Below, one piece after another: positions 8,542 through 16,691 of a stretch of 63,287 bases of DNA. The position numbers and the translations under genes are program-made. Positions within the stretch are counted from its first letter, which is position 1. Every line of letters starts with the position of its first letter. The stretch comes from Lachnospiraceae bacterium. Lineage in GTDB: Bacteria > Bacillota > Clostridia > Lachnospirales > Lachnospiraceae. The notes under the pieces are model-generated. The model did no database searches. It had not been told where the DNA came from and worked only from the letters and a program-made list of their open reading frames with translations. The DNA lies in assembly GCA_017614155.1 (NCBI GenBank), contig JAGACK010000027.1, positions 1 through 63,287 on the forward strand, in the 5' to 3' direction.

Positions 8542-10278
8542 ATGAACAAAACCCGGAAAGAACTGAGCGGGATTGGAGTCTGTGACAGCATTGGCATGGG
8601 AAAGGCTGTTGTCATCAGGGATGAAAAGCCCGACTATGAAAAAAACAGCAGGTTAACCGCAGATGAGGAAAAGAAAAGATATTCCGCGGCAGAAAAGGGT
8701 TTTCAGGCACAGCTGGAAAAGATCATCGGTTATGCAAAAAAATATGTAGGAGATACAGAGGCAGATATCCTGGAGAGCCAGCTGATCCTCTCCAGGGATA
8801 CTTCTTTGAGAAAGCAGGCTGATGAGTACATGGAAGCAGGCCATACTGCTGAATATGCGCTCAACAGGGTCTGCATGAAATACATCTCGTCTTTTACCGA
8901 TTCGGGTGAACCTCTCCTTCGCGAAAAAGCTGCGGACATGCAGGATATCCTGAAGGGGATGATGGATATGATATCGGGCGGAGGAAATATCAGGCCGATC
9001 GATATACCCGACGGATCCGTCATAGTGGGGCAGGAACTGTCGCCCTCTCTTATCACGCTTTTATACAATAAAAAAATTCTCGGTGTTGTCACTGAAAGCG
9101 GCGGCTTGACGGGACATGCGGCGCTGGTCGCAAGGTCTCTCATGATTCCTGCCGTTTTTTCTGTGAAAGGAGTGACAAGGTTTGTCATAAGCGGCCAGGA
9201 TATCATCGTAAACGGAAGGGAAGGCAGAGTCTTCATCAACCCGACGGAGGAGGACAAAAGGATCAGCTCCGAGAAAAAGAAGAGTCTTGAGGACAAGCTG
9301 AAGGTCCTTCAAAAATACAAAGACCTGCCCACAAGGACAGCCGACGGGGTGTCGTGCAGGGTGATGTGCAATATCGGTTCGGTTGACGATTTCCGTAAAG
9401 CACAGACAAGCGGCGGCGAGGGCATCGGTCTTTTCAGGACGGAGTTTTTCTTTCAGAGTCATTTTACCGAGCCGACAGAAGAAGAGCAATTCGAGACCTA
9501 CAAAAGCGTGGTGCTTGGAATGAAGGAAAAGGAGGTTGTGATCAGGACGCTTGACCTTGGGGGTGACAAGATCATGCCCATCATGACCAGAGGGAGCAGA
9601 GGCAGGGTCATCCAGGAAAAGAACCCGTTCCTGGGACTACGGGGCATCAGGCTGAGCCTGGCCTACAGGGACCGTTTTGCGCAGCAGGTCAGGGCCGTCA
9701 TGCGGGCCGCGGTGTTTGGAAATGTATCCATGATGATACCTTTTGTTACAAATATTGAAGAACTGAGGGAAACCAGACGCATCATCAGTCAGTCTGCAAA
9801 GGAACTTTCAAAGGAAGGAAAGGAATTCAGGGAAGACATCCCGGTCGGGATCATGATCGAAACTCCGTCAGCGGTCCTCATCGCTCCGGATCTTGCGCGC
9901 GAGGCAGATTTCTTTTCCATCGGCAGCAACGATCTCATCCAGTATATGATGTGCGCCGAAAGGGACAATACAAACGTGGAATACCTGTCTTCGGTATTTG
10001 AGCCTGCCGTGCTTCGATGCATCTTTGAAGTGATAGGAGCCGCGCATGAGCAGGGCATCAGGGTTGCGATCTGCGGAGAAGCGGCACTTGAAAAGAAACT
10101 CATCCCTCTGCTCCTTGCCTGGGGGATCGATGATTTTTCCGTGATCCCCAACGGTGTCGTGAATGCCAGAAGTGAGATAGCGCGCTGGAAAAAAACCGAC
10201 ACGGAAAAGATTGCGTTTGAGGTTCTTTCCATGTCTTCGCGTCAGCAGATTGAAGAATATCTGAGAGCTTTGATCTGA
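8542..10278 (+). CDS. ptsI: Phosphoenolpyruvate-protein phosphotransferase (PTS enzyme I)
   Basis: Enzyme I takes phosphate from PEP and passes it to HPr, driving all PTS sugar uptake. The 578-residue length is standard. Domains in order: N-terminal HPr-binding/phosphohistidine domain with active His192 in GGLTGHAAL (usually TSHSA, so a modest variant), then the PEP-binding barrel with RTLDLGGDK, GIMIETPSA, the SIGSNDLIQY loop and the conserved Cys of ICGEAA near residue 514. No HPr gene is adjacent. The Shine-Dalgarno is weak and the gene is probably co-transcribed with the preceding sugar kinase. Confidence 0.95.
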   Translation: MNKTRKELSGIGVCDSIGMGKAVVIRDEKPDYEKNSRLTADEEKKRYSAAEKGFQAQLEKIIGYAKKYVGDTEADILESQLILSRDTSLRKQADEYMEAGHTAEYALNRVCMKYISSFTDSGEPLLREKAADMQDILKGMMDMISGGGNIRPIDIPDGSVIVGQELSPSLITLLYNKKILGVVTESGGLTGHAALVARSLMIPAVFSVKGVTRFVISGQDIIVNGREGRVFINPTEEDKRISSEKKKSLEDKLKVLQKYKDLPTRTADGVSCRVMCNIGSVDDFRKAQTSGGEGIGLFRTEFFFQSHFTEPTEEEQFETYKSVVLGMKEKEVVIRTLDLGGDKIMPIMTRGSRGRVIQEKNPFLGLRGIRLSLAYRDRFAQQVRAVMRAAVFGNVSMMIPFVTNIEELRETRRIISQSAKELSKEGKEFREDIPVGIMIETPSAVLIAPDLAREADFFSIGSNDLIQYMMCAERDNTNVEYLSSVFEPAVLRCIFEVIGAAHEQGIRVAICGEAALEKKLIPLLLAWGIDDFSVIPNGVVNARSEIARWKKTDTEKIAFEVLSMSSRQQIEEYLRALI

Positions 10279-10322
10279 AGACCGGACTGTTCGGTGAGAC
10301 GGCCTAAAACGGTTAAACTGCG

Positions 10323-10351
10323 TTGCATATTTTATCATATTATGCTATATT
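10323..10351 (+). promoter_or_regulatory. Sigma-A-type promoter of tRNA-Leu
   Basis: TTGCAT, a 17-base spacer, then TATATT with an upstream TG. The -10 ends 9 bases before the mature tRNA 5' end, so transcription starts almost at the tRNA. Confidence 0.75.
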
Positions 10352-10360
10352 TCCTTTATT

Positions 10361-10444
10361 GCCGGCATGTCGGAATTGGCAGACGAGACAGACTCAAAAT
10401 CTGTTATCCGCAAGGGTGTATGGGTTCAAGTCCCATTGCCGGCA
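10361..10444 (+). tRNA. tRNA-Leu (anticodon CAA)
   Basis: An 84-base class II tRNA with a 7-bp acceptor stem (GCCGGCA pairing with TGCCGGC), discriminator A at 10444, anticodon loop CTCAAAA giving anticodon CAA (reads UUG), a long variable arm and a T-arm containing GGTTCAAGTCC. The CCA end is not encoded. It stands alone between ptsI and an unrelated gene pair. Confidence 0.96.
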
Positions 10445-10465
10445 TTTTCTTTGATGAAGCTAAAA

Positions 10466-10506
10466 AAGTAAGCCGCCTTGACTTTGGTGAAGCAGACGGC
10501 TTACTT
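10466..10506 (+). terminator. 10-bp perfect inverted repeat after tRNA-Leu
   Basis: AAGTAAGCCG at 10466-10475 is matched exactly by CGGCTTACTT at 10497-10506 around a 21-base loop. On the plus strand no T-run follows. On the minus strand the stem runs into TTTTTT, so the element reads better as a terminator for leftward transcription. It may still help end or process the tRNA transcript. The rest of the gap to 10731 holds only a weak hairpin near 10530-10550 and the direct repeats listed separately. Confidence 0.4.
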
Positions 10507-10675
10507 ATCGTAACATCTATTTCGCCGGATCGGGGAGATAGCCCTCCCTTATCGGCTGTCTTGTTAAATCCATTATATTAGTTTTGAATTCTTAGTCAAG
10601 TTTTTATACAGAATGTAGTGTATTTTTGGGAAAGTTATGATATCATATATTTTGTATAGTTATGTATTCATAATT

Positions 10676-10717
10676 GCTGTTTTGTAGTTGTTTTGTAATA
10701 CTGTTGTTTTGTAATAC
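10676..10717 (+). promoter_or_regulatory. Direct repeats in the leader of the 10732 gene
   Basis: GTTGTTTTGTAATAC occurs exactly twice (10687-10701 and 10703-10717), 16 bp apart. A related GCTGTTTTGTAGT lies just upstream (10676-10688). The repeats end 2 bases before the GGGAGGT ribosome-binding site at 10719-10725. They could bind a regulator or be a slippage product; no function is known to me. Confidence 0.45.
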
Positions 10718-10731
10718 AGGGAGGTATTGAT

Positions 10732-11616
10732 ATGGCAGATATGGAGATAAAAGTTAACAGAAACCCGGTACAGATAAATGATATAAAGATCCCGGCACAG
10801 TCACAGGGCGTTGATAAGGCTGCCCCCAAAAAAACTGAGGAAGGATCAAAACCGGTTGAAAGAACAGAGGAGACTCTGGAAAATGTGGTTTCGGTATCAA
10901 AGGACGGAGATACGGTCCAGGTCACGGAAGAAAGCAATGAGAGGCTTGAAGAGGACGCTTTCGGAAAGATGGCTGTCAGAGGCGAAAACAGCAATGTCAG
11001 CAGGGATGATGAAAAGGAAGCAGATGCTGTCAAAAACGGACGGGATGAGATAAAGACTGAGGCTCAAAAAGCGGTCGAAGATAAAAAGGCTCAGGAAAAA
11101 CCGGCCGAAGAAAAGAAAGTATCCCCCACACGTGACAGGCTTGAAAAGGCGGCTGACAAAACAAAGCCCGATCCTGCAAAGGAAAGACTTCAGGCTCAGA
11201 AAGAGAGCGAAGAAAGACGCAAAGAGATAATAAAGAATATGATAAAGAGTGATGCCGCAAAAGACCGTACAGATGAACGTGTCGAGGAAAAGAAGGAGCA
11301 GCAGGAACTCCAGAACATCACTTCTTTCAAAGGCTATACAGATCAGCAGCTCCAGCAGATGGTCCGCAAGGGACAGATATCACAGAACGATTACAACAAG
11401 GAGATGGAGGCCAGGAGCGAGAGGACTGAGGCGGCCATCGACAACAGCAACAGATTCTCAAGACAGATGGCTGTCAATGCTGCTGAGGAGGAACTGACGA
11501 CAAGGCAGGGCCGGGAACTGGAAATGGTCTTTGATGAAGATTCGGCCGATGTTCCGGATGCCGCGACCAGAGCGGACATTCTTGATAAGTTACAGGATTT
11601 CAGCCTGAATAATTGA
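10732..11616 (+). CDS. Unrecognised charged, coiled-coil-like protein
   Basis: I do not recognise this family. The 294-residue protein is soluble, highly charged (Lys/Glu/Asp/Arg/Gln rich) and has no signal peptide or membrane segment. An N-terminal low-complexity part includes VSKDGDTVQVTEES. The middle (about 110-200) is Ala/Lys/Glu rich and likely helical or coiled-coil. The C-terminal half has a better-ordered look, ending DILDKLQDFSLNN. A strong GGGAGGT site precedes the ATG. The next gene starts 19 bases after the stop, so the two probably act together. A scaffolding or motility-linked role is possible only by position near a YvyF-like gene. Confidence 0.75.
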   Translation: MADMEIKVNRNPVQINDIKIPAQSQGVDKAAPKKTEEGSKPVERTEETLENVVSVSKDGDTVQVTEESNERLEEDAFGKMAVRGENSNVSRDDEKEADAVKNGRDEIKTEAQKAVEDKKAQEKPAEEKKVSPTRDRLEKAADKTKPDPAKERLQAQKESEERRKEIIKNMIKSDAAKDRTDERVEEKKEQQELQNITSFKGYTDQQLQQMVRKGQISQNDYNKEMEARSERTEAAIDNSNRFSRQMAVNAAEEELTTRQGRELEMVFDEDSADVPDAATRADILDKLQDFSLNN

Positions 11617-11635
11617 TGACGAGCGTTTTCAGAAC

Positions 11636-12838
11636 ATGAGTGATGTGTTTGGCGGGCTGCTGGATGCCATAGATGTGGATTTGCTTACCAGCGGCTACAG
11701 AAGAAAATATATCGGACAGCTTGAGGTATATAAAGAGTATTTTTCCAGGAGCATAGAACAGTACAAAAAAAGGCAGGAGCTTACCTTTATGGAAAAGATC
11801 TCGCCCGGCTCCAAAAAGGAAAGGGAGGATACCGACAAAAGGATACTTTCCCAGTTGGTGGACTATATAGATCTTCTTGCTGATATATATGAAAAGTGCA
11901 GTTATTTCCTTCCGGACGAGGAGGTCGCAAAAGGGATCAGGGATGAATATGATCTCCTGATGTCTCAGCTAAATGACATGAAGGGCAGCACAGACGACGA
12001 GGAGATGACGGGATGGCTGCTTGACGGCGAGGCTGCAAATCAGGATCTTTTGAAGAGATGCTTTGCTGCGGAAAGGTCTGTCATTGATTCGCTGACCAAC
12101 CTTCATCATTTCCTGGTGGGTATCAAAGCGCTGAAGGCAGATGAGTTTAAGGACTGGCAGAGGGCCAAGCTTATCCAGGACAGATGTGCAGAAAAGATAC
12201 TTGAACAGAAGTTTGAAGGTGTGGACTGTATTGACTGCCTGAACCGGGCGCTCAACAGTATAGGCGAGGATACCTGGCAAAAGATGGACAAGGTATCACA
12301 AAAGCTCATCGTGAGTGCAGAGATACTTCTTGAGAGGATCCCGGCAAATTCCGATTTTGATTATGCGGCAGTCTGCCTGACCGCAACGAAGGCTTTAGAG
12401 ATTGAGATGGGAAAGAGGTATTTTGTTGATTACATCAGATATTCCCATGATAACAATATCAGGAATCTCACCAGCGGCCTCATAAAAGACGGAGAGTGCA
12501 CCAGATCCGAGGCAGAATTTTCTTTCGAATTCCTTGAGGGCATAACGGGATATACGGTAGACTCCCAGGGGAATATGAAGGTGATCCCGAAATACAGCGG
12601 GGACAACATGGTCTTCCTTGATTATGCATACAAGAACCTGACGGATACTACATCAAAGCAGGACAGTGAAGAGATGGTCAGAAATCAGGTCTTTGCTGCC
12701 AGTGTCATAAAAAACAATTTCAGGGATGCTGCTGCGCTTGGAGGCAGGCTGTCATACAATGATGCAAGGGAATGCATGGATTACCTCATCGACGAGCAGA
12801 GAGCCTTCGGCATCATACTCGAACAGTTTAAAAAATAA
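11636..12838 (+). CDS. Unrecognised helical cytoplasmic protein
   Basis: This 400-residue protein has no membrane segment or signal peptide that I can see and is predicted mostly helical. It opens MSDVFGGLLDAIDVDLLTSGYRRK. A CIDCLNRAL segment holds two cysteines but no full metal site is apparent. No catalytic motif is recognised. It is the second gene of a pair with the charged protein upstream, and a strong terminator lies 69 bases downstream, so the pair forms a closed two-gene unit. Confidence 0.8.
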   Translation: MSDVFGGLLDAIDVDLLTSGYRRKYIGQLEVYKEYFSRSIEQYKKRQELTFMEKISPGSKKEREDTDKRILSQLVDYIDLLADIYEKCSYFLPDEEVAKGIRDEYDLLMSQLNDMKGSTDDEEMTGWLLDGEAANQDLLKRCFAAERSVIDSLTNLHHFLVGIKALKADEFKDWQRAKLIQDRCAEKILEQKFEGVDCIDCLNRALNSIGEDTWQKMDKVSQKLIVSAEILLERIPANSDFDYAAVCLTATKALEIEMGKRYFVDYIRYSHDNNIRNLTSGLIKDGECTRSEAEFSFEFLEGITGYTVDSQGNMKVIPKYSGDNMVFLDYAYKNLTDTTSKQDSEEMVRNQVFAASVIKNNFRDAAALGGRLSYNDARECMDYLIDEQRAFGIILEQFKK

Positions 12839-12845
12839 CAGCAGC

Positions 12846-12886
12846 GGAGACAGGGGGGAGACAGGGGGACGGTCCTTCTGTCTCCC
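12846..12886. repeat. GGGGGACGGTCC-type intergenic palindromic repeat
   Basis: GAGACAGGGGG occurs twice in tandem, then GGGAGACAG (12856-12864) pairs perfectly with CTGTCTCCC (12878-12886) around a loop containing GGGGACGGTCC. A related core, GGGGGACGGTTC, recurs near 50461-50473. Such elements are commonly scattered between genes in clostridial chromosomes. Confidence 0.6.
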
Positions 12887-12906
12887 TGGTTCAGAAAATA
12901 AAAAAT

Positions 12907-12937
12907 GGGACAGAGCGATTCCTCTGTCCCGTGTTTT
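12907..12937. terminator. Bidirectional intrinsic terminator
   Basis: A perfect 9-bp stem, GGGACAGAG/CTCTGTCCC, with a 6-base loop is followed by GTGTTTTTT on the plus strand and by an A/T-rich run on the minus strand. It separates two converging transcripts: the 10732-12838 pair and the minus-strand YvyF-like gene. Confidence 0.85.
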
Positions 12938-12949
12938 TTCTGGTAGTTT

Positions 12950-13354
12950 TTACTTCAGGAAACGCATTTTGTTTCCGTCGACCTGCTTTTTGGATTCCGG
13001 CTTGGGAGTCTCGGGCTTTGCGATGGAATCTCCAAGTCCCTTTGCCACATTGCTCTTGCATTTTTCGCAGAAACGCCCTGAAAGGATCTTTGCGCCGCAT
13101 CCCTCACAGGTCAGATCCGATCCTTCAAGAGATCCGAATACCAGTCGTTCTTCCCTGAGCCACTGTCTGATCTGCCCTACTTCTATTTCACAGGCCTCTG
13201 CAACAGCAGCGACGCTGCAGTTGGGATTGCTCCTGATAAATTCTTTTGCCTTTGCGAAGTCCTCCTCGAGTGCCTGCTTGCACTGTGGACAGATGTGCTG
13301 TCCGCTGATATAGTTGTAGATCCTGCCGCATTTTCTGCAGTTTTCAACATTCAT
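12950..13354 (-). CDS. YvyF-like flagellar-operon protein (double zinc ribbon)
   Basis: This 134-residue protein matches the YvyF/TIGR03826 type: an N-terminal CxxC...CPQC zinc knuckle (about residues 6-26), a central helix-turn-helix-like segment (about 45-70) and a second CEGC...CEKC pair (about 82-98), ending in a basic tail. In Bacillus the homologue sits in the flgM-flgK region. Its presence implies a flagellated cell, although no other flagellar gene is in view. It is transcribed away from the small membrane protein gene from an overlapping divergent promoter, with GGAGG 11 bases before the ATG. Confidence 0.75.
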   Translation of the reverse strand: MNVENCRKCGRIYNYISGQHICPQCKQALEEDFAKAKEFIRSNPNCSVAAVAEACEIEVGQIRQWLREERLVFGSLEGSDLTCEGCGAKILSGRFCEKCKSNVAKGLGDSIAKPETPKPESKKQVDGNKMRFLK

Positions 13355-13377
13355 ATCTTTAACTACCTCCTTAACAC

Positions 13378-13406
13378 TTGGATTTCCCTTTAAGCCTTAA
13401 TATGAT
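13378..13406 (+). promoter_or_regulatory. Promoter of the 13463 gene
   Basis: TTGGAT, 17-base spacer, TATGAT. The -10 lies inside the palindrome TATGATATCATA (13401-13412), which also contains the -10 of the divergent promoter. Confidence 0.65.
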
Positions 13407-13430
13407 ATCATACAATAGGTTTCGGGTCAA
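13402..13430 (-). promoter_or_regulatory. Divergent promoter of the YvyF-like gene
   Basis: On the minus strand TTGACC (13430-13425), a 17-base spacer and TATCAT (13407-13402). Its -10 overlaps the plus-strand -10 by five base pairs, so both promoters cannot be occupied at once. It looks sigma-A-like and not like the sigma-D flagellar consensus. Confidence 0.6.
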
Positions 13431-13462
13431 AGAATTAATGTTAAAAAATATGGAGGGGATCT

Positions 13463-13831
13463 ATGGAAAAAAGGATACGAAGCTACCTGAAATATCTTGA
13501 AGGGATCAGACTGTCGGAACTGTCAGAAGAAGAGCTGAATATCCTCAGGGGAGAAATTCTGACCCAGATCTCTTTCTTTTCTCATGAGCGGCTCATCCAT
13601 CTGCTAGTGACACTGTTCTTTGCTCTTTTTACCGTCATATCAATGGCAGCCTTTGTCATTACTTCATATTTGGCGCTCGGAGTGCTCTCGCTTCTGTTTT
13701 TGGTGCTTCTCATCCCTTATGTCAGGCATTATTATATCCTTGAAAACAGCGTACAGAAAATGTATGCCTTTTACGATTCGATTGCCCTTGAGGCGTCAGC
13801 AGGCAGTGAAAGGGTGATATTCAGAGCCTGA
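13463..13831 (+). CDS. Small two-TM membrane protein, unknown function
   Basis: The 122-residue protein starts with a charged helical segment (about 1-45), has two adjoining hydrophobic helices (about 47-90) ending in YVRHYY, and closes with a short helical tail. Both termini are likely cytoplasmic. A GGAGGGG site precedes the ATG. I do not recognise the family. It has its own consensus promoter and shares an intergenic region with the YvyF-like gene, so expression of the two may be mutually exclusive. Confidence 0.75.
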   Translation: MEKRIRSYLKYLEGIRLSELSEEELNILRGEILTQISFFSHERLIHLLVTLFFALFTVISMAAFVITSYLALGVLSLLFLVLLIPYVRHYYILENSVQKMYAFYDSIALEASAGSERVIFRA

Positions 13832-13864
13832 GGCTGCTGTCTTTCCTGACTTTTTCCGTCATCA

Positions 13865-13893
13865 TTGACATTGGCGGTGCATTGACATATACT
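13865..13893 (+). promoter_or_regulatory. Consensus promoter of nrdDG
   Basis: TTGACA, 17-base spacer, TATACT. The predicted start site is about 13900, giving a roughly 120-base leader before nrdD. A second TTGACA overlaps the spacer at 13882-13887. Confidence 0.78.
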
Positions 13894-13900
13894 GTTAAGG

Positions 13901-13937
13901 CACAAGATGTTGTGGTTAGGGTTACATAAAACCACAA
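13901..13937 (+). promoter_or_regulatory. Candidate NrdR-type operator region of nrdDG
   Basis: Directly at the predicted start site is the palindrome CACAAGATGTTGTG (13901-13914). Overlapping it is an inverted repeat TTGTGGTT/AACCACAA (13910-13917 and 13930-13937). NrdR, the ATP/dATP-sensing repressor of ribonucleotide reductase genes, binds paired palindromic 16-mers, so its control here is plausible. The match to the consensus is loose and a hairpin-based leader control cannot be excluded. Confidence 0.4.
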
Positions 13938-14022
13938 ATAATGCCAAAACAATACAGACAGCCGGTGCAGTCCTTGAGCAAAGAAAAGGACAATCGATCG
14001 GCTTTTATTATGGGAGGAAAAG

Positions 14023-16194
14023 ATGGAGAGCACAGCGCAGACTGACTATTCCGAAAAGTACAGACCGGCAAAGGATGTGAGGGTGATCAAAAAAGACGGG
14101 ACCCTCGAGAAATTCAATATCCAGAAGGTTCTTGATGCGGTCGCAAAGAGCGCATATCGTGCATTGACACAGTTTTCCGAGGAGGAAAAGGTCTTTATCT
14201 GTGAAAAGGTGATCAAAAAGATAGACGATGACGGACAGGACAGGATCCCCATAGCCCTGATGCACAATATAGTTGAGAGCGTGCTTGAGGAGGTAAAGCC
14301 CATTGTCGCAAAAAGCTACAGGGATTACCGGAACTACAAGCAGGATTTTGTCAGGATGATGGACGAGGTTTACAGACGCAGCCAGTCCATAATGTATGTC
14401 GGTGACAAGGAGAATTCAAACACCGATTCTGCTCTTGTTTCCACCAAGAGATCCCTTATTTTCAACCAGTTCAACAAAGAATTATACCAGAAGTTCTTTA
14501 TGACCACGGAGGAGCTCCAGGCATGCCGTGACGGTTATATCTATATACATGACATGTCAGCGAGAAGGGATACCATGAACTGCTGCCTCTTCGATGTGGA
14601 GCATGTTCTCAGGGGCGGCTTTGAGATGGGCAACATCTGGTACAATGAGCCCAAGACCCTTGATGTGGCCTTTGATGTCATCGGAGACATAGTTCTTTCT
14701 GCGGCGAGCCAGCAATATGGCGGGTTTACTGTTCCGTCTGTGGAACTGATCCTCGAGCCTTATGCGGAAAAATCCTATGAAAAGTACAGAAAGAAATATA
14801 TCGATCTTGGCATAGATGAAAAGAAGGCCGAGGAGGTTGCGCTCGACGATGTCAAACGCGATTTCGAGCAGGGCTTCCAGGGATGGGAATACAAATTCAA
14901 TACGGTTGCATCAAGCCGCGGGGATTACCCGTTCATCACGGTGACGGCAGGAACAGGGACGGGGAGATTCGCAAAAATGGCAACCATAACCCTTCTAAAT
15001 GTGAGAAAAGGCGGAGAGGGAAAGAAGGAATGCAAAAAGCCTGTGCTCTTCCCGAAGATCGTTTTCCTGTATGATGAAAATCTCCATGGTCCGGGAAAAG
15101 AACTTGAGGATGTATTTGAGGCGGGCGTTGAATGCTCGGCAAAGACCATGTACCCCGACTGGCTTTCGCTTACCGGCGAAGGCTACATTGCCAGCATGTA
15201 CAAGAAATACGGAAAGATAATTTCTCCCATGGGCTGCAGGGCCTTCCTTTCGCCATGGTATGAAAGAGGAGGCATGCATCCGGCAGATGATGATGATGAG
15301 CCTGTCTTTGTCGGAAGGTTCAATATAGGAGCCGTATCCCTTCACCTTCCCATGATTCTTGCAAAAGCAAGGCAGGAGAGCAGGGATTTCTATGAAGTCC
15401 TTGATTATTACCTGAATCTGATCAGACAGCTTCACATCAGGACTTATGCATACCTCGGCGAGATGAGGGCGTCAACCAATCCTCTGGCATACTGCGAGGG
15501 AGGCTTCTATGGCGGACATCTGGATATACATGATAAGATCAAGCCTCTGCTGAAGGCGGCCACGGCATCCTTTGGAATAACGGCCTTAAACGAGCTGCAG
15601 CAGCTCTACAACGGAAAGTCGATAGCTGAAGACGGCCAGTTCGCGCTTGATGTCCTCGAGTATATTAATAAAAAGATAAATGAGTTCAAGGAAGAGGACG
15701 GAAACCTCTATGCGATCTACGGGACTCCGGCAGAGAACCTCTGCGGACTCCAGGTAAAGCAGTTCCGCAGGAAATACGGTATAGTGGAGAATGTCTCCGA
15801 CAGGGAGTATGTCTCAAATTCCTTCCACTGCCATGTTTCCGAGGATATGACGCCGATCGAGAAACAGGACAGTGAGTACAGATTCTGGGAACTGTCAAAC
15901 GGCGGAAAGATCCAGTATGTGAGATATCCGGTTGATTACAATGTGGGAGCCGTCAGGACGCTGGTGCGCCGCGCGATGGAGATGGGGCTCTATGAGGGAA
16001 TCAACCTTTCCCTGGCCTACTGCGATGACTGCGGGCATCAGGAGCTTTCCATGGATGTGTGCCCTGTGTGCGGATCAAAGAACCTGACCAAGATAGACCG
16101 GATGAACGGTTATCTGTCATATTCGAGAGTTCACGGAGATACCAGGCTCAATGATGCAAAGATGGCAGAGATCAAAGAAAGGGTGAGCATGTGA
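14023..16194 (+). CDS. nrdD: Anaerobic (class III) ribonucleoside triphosphate reductase
   Basis: NrdD reduces ribonucleoside triphosphates to deoxy forms under strict anoxia using a glycyl radical. The 723 residues comprise an N-terminal ATP-cone allosteric domain (about 18-110), the ten-stranded barrel, and a C-terminal zinc site (Cys667, Cys670, Cys680, Cys683). The radical glycine is Gly696 in RMNGYLS. The activase gene nrdG overlaps the stop by 4 bases (GTGA). A GGGAGG site precedes the ATG. It implies a cell that makes DNA precursors without oxygen. Confidence 0.96.
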   Translation: MESTAQTDYSEKYRPAKDVRVIKKDGTLEKFNIQKVLDAVAKSAYRALTQFSEEEKVFICEKVIKKIDDDGQDRIPIALMHNIVESVLEEVKPIVAKSYRDYRNYKQDFVRMMDEVYRRSQSIMYVGDKENSNTDSALVSTKRSLIFNQFNKELYQKFFMTTEELQACRDGYIYIHDMSARRDTMNCCLFDVEHVLRGGFEMGNIWYNEPKTLDVAFDVIGDIVLSAASQQYGGFTVPSVELILEPYAEKSYEKYRKKYIDLGIDEKKAEEVALDDVKRDFEQGFQGWEYKFNTVASSRGDYPFITVTAGTGTGRFAKMATITLLNVRKGGEGKKECKKPVLFPKIVFLYDENLHGPGKELEDVFEAGVECSAKTMYPDWLSLTGEGYIASMYKKYGKIISPMGCRAFLSPWYERGGMHPADDDDEPVFVGRFNIGAVSLHLPMILAKARQESRDFYEVLDYYLNLIRQLHIRTYAYLGEMRASTNPLAYCEGGFYGGHLDIHDKIKPLLKAATASFGITALNELQQLYNGKSIAEDGQFALDVLEYINKKINEFKEEDGNLYAIYGTPAENLCGLQVKQFRRKYGIVENVSDREYVSNSFHCHVSEDMTPIEKQDSEYRFWELSNGGKIQYVRYPVDYNVGAVRTLVRRAMEMGLYEGINLSLAYCDDCGHQELSMDVCPVCGSKNLTKIDRMNGYLSYSRVHGDTRLNDAKMAEIKERVSM

Positions 16195-16688
16195 GATACC
16201 ATAATATCACCCATGACGACATGAAAAACGGAGACGGGCTGAGAGTGGTGCTCTGGGTTGCGGGATGCTCGCACAACTGCAAAGGCTGCCAGAACCCGGT
16301 CACATGGGATCCCAACGGGGGACTTCCTTTTGATGAAGATGCGAAAAATGAGATCTTCGACCAGCTTTCAAAGGATTACATCTCAGGGATCACCTTTTCG
16401 GGAGGCGATCCTCTCCATGTCATGAACATACAGGGAGTCAGGGAGCTTGCCGCGCAGATAAAAGAAGAATACCCGTTAAAGACCATATGGGTCTACACCG
16501 GAGAACTCTGGGAAAACATAAAGTCAGATCCGCTGATACAGTACACGGATGTCCTGGTCGACGGACCGTATATGCAGGAACTAGGCGATAATACTCTGCG
16601 GTGGAAGGGAAGCAAAAACCAGAGAGTGATAGATGTACAGGAGAGTTTAAAGAGCGGTGAAGTAGTGCTTCATTGTCCGGAGTACTGA
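16191..16688 (+). CDS. nrdG: Anaerobic ribonucleotide reductase activating protein (radical SAM)
   Basis: NrdG uses S-adenosylmethionine and a 4Fe-4S cluster to install the glycyl radical on NrdD. The 165-residue protein has the radical SAM triad Cys26, Cys30 and Cys33 in CSHNCKGC and the GGDP SAM-contact motif in FSGGDPL. The start is a GTG inside the nrdD stop (GTGA). The minus-strand 6S RNA gene converges on its 3' end just 3 bases beyond the stop. Confidence 0.96.
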   Translation: MRYHNITHDDMKNGDGLRVVLWVAGCSHNCKGCQNPVTWDPNGGLPFDEDAKNEIFDQLSKDYISGITFSGGDPLHVMNIQGVRELAAQIKEEYPLKTIWVYTGELWENIKSDPLIQYTDVLVDGPYMQELGDNTLRWKGSKNQRVIDVQESLKSGEVVLHCPEY

Positions 16689-16691
16689 CAA

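Noticed and set aside
10294-10581. Open frame running through tRNA-Leu
   Set aside because: It includes the whole tRNA and its promoter and has no ribosome site or protein-like composition.
14925-15149. Several antisense frames inside nrdD
   Set aside because: They are shadows of a well-conserved coding sequence with no ribosome sites.
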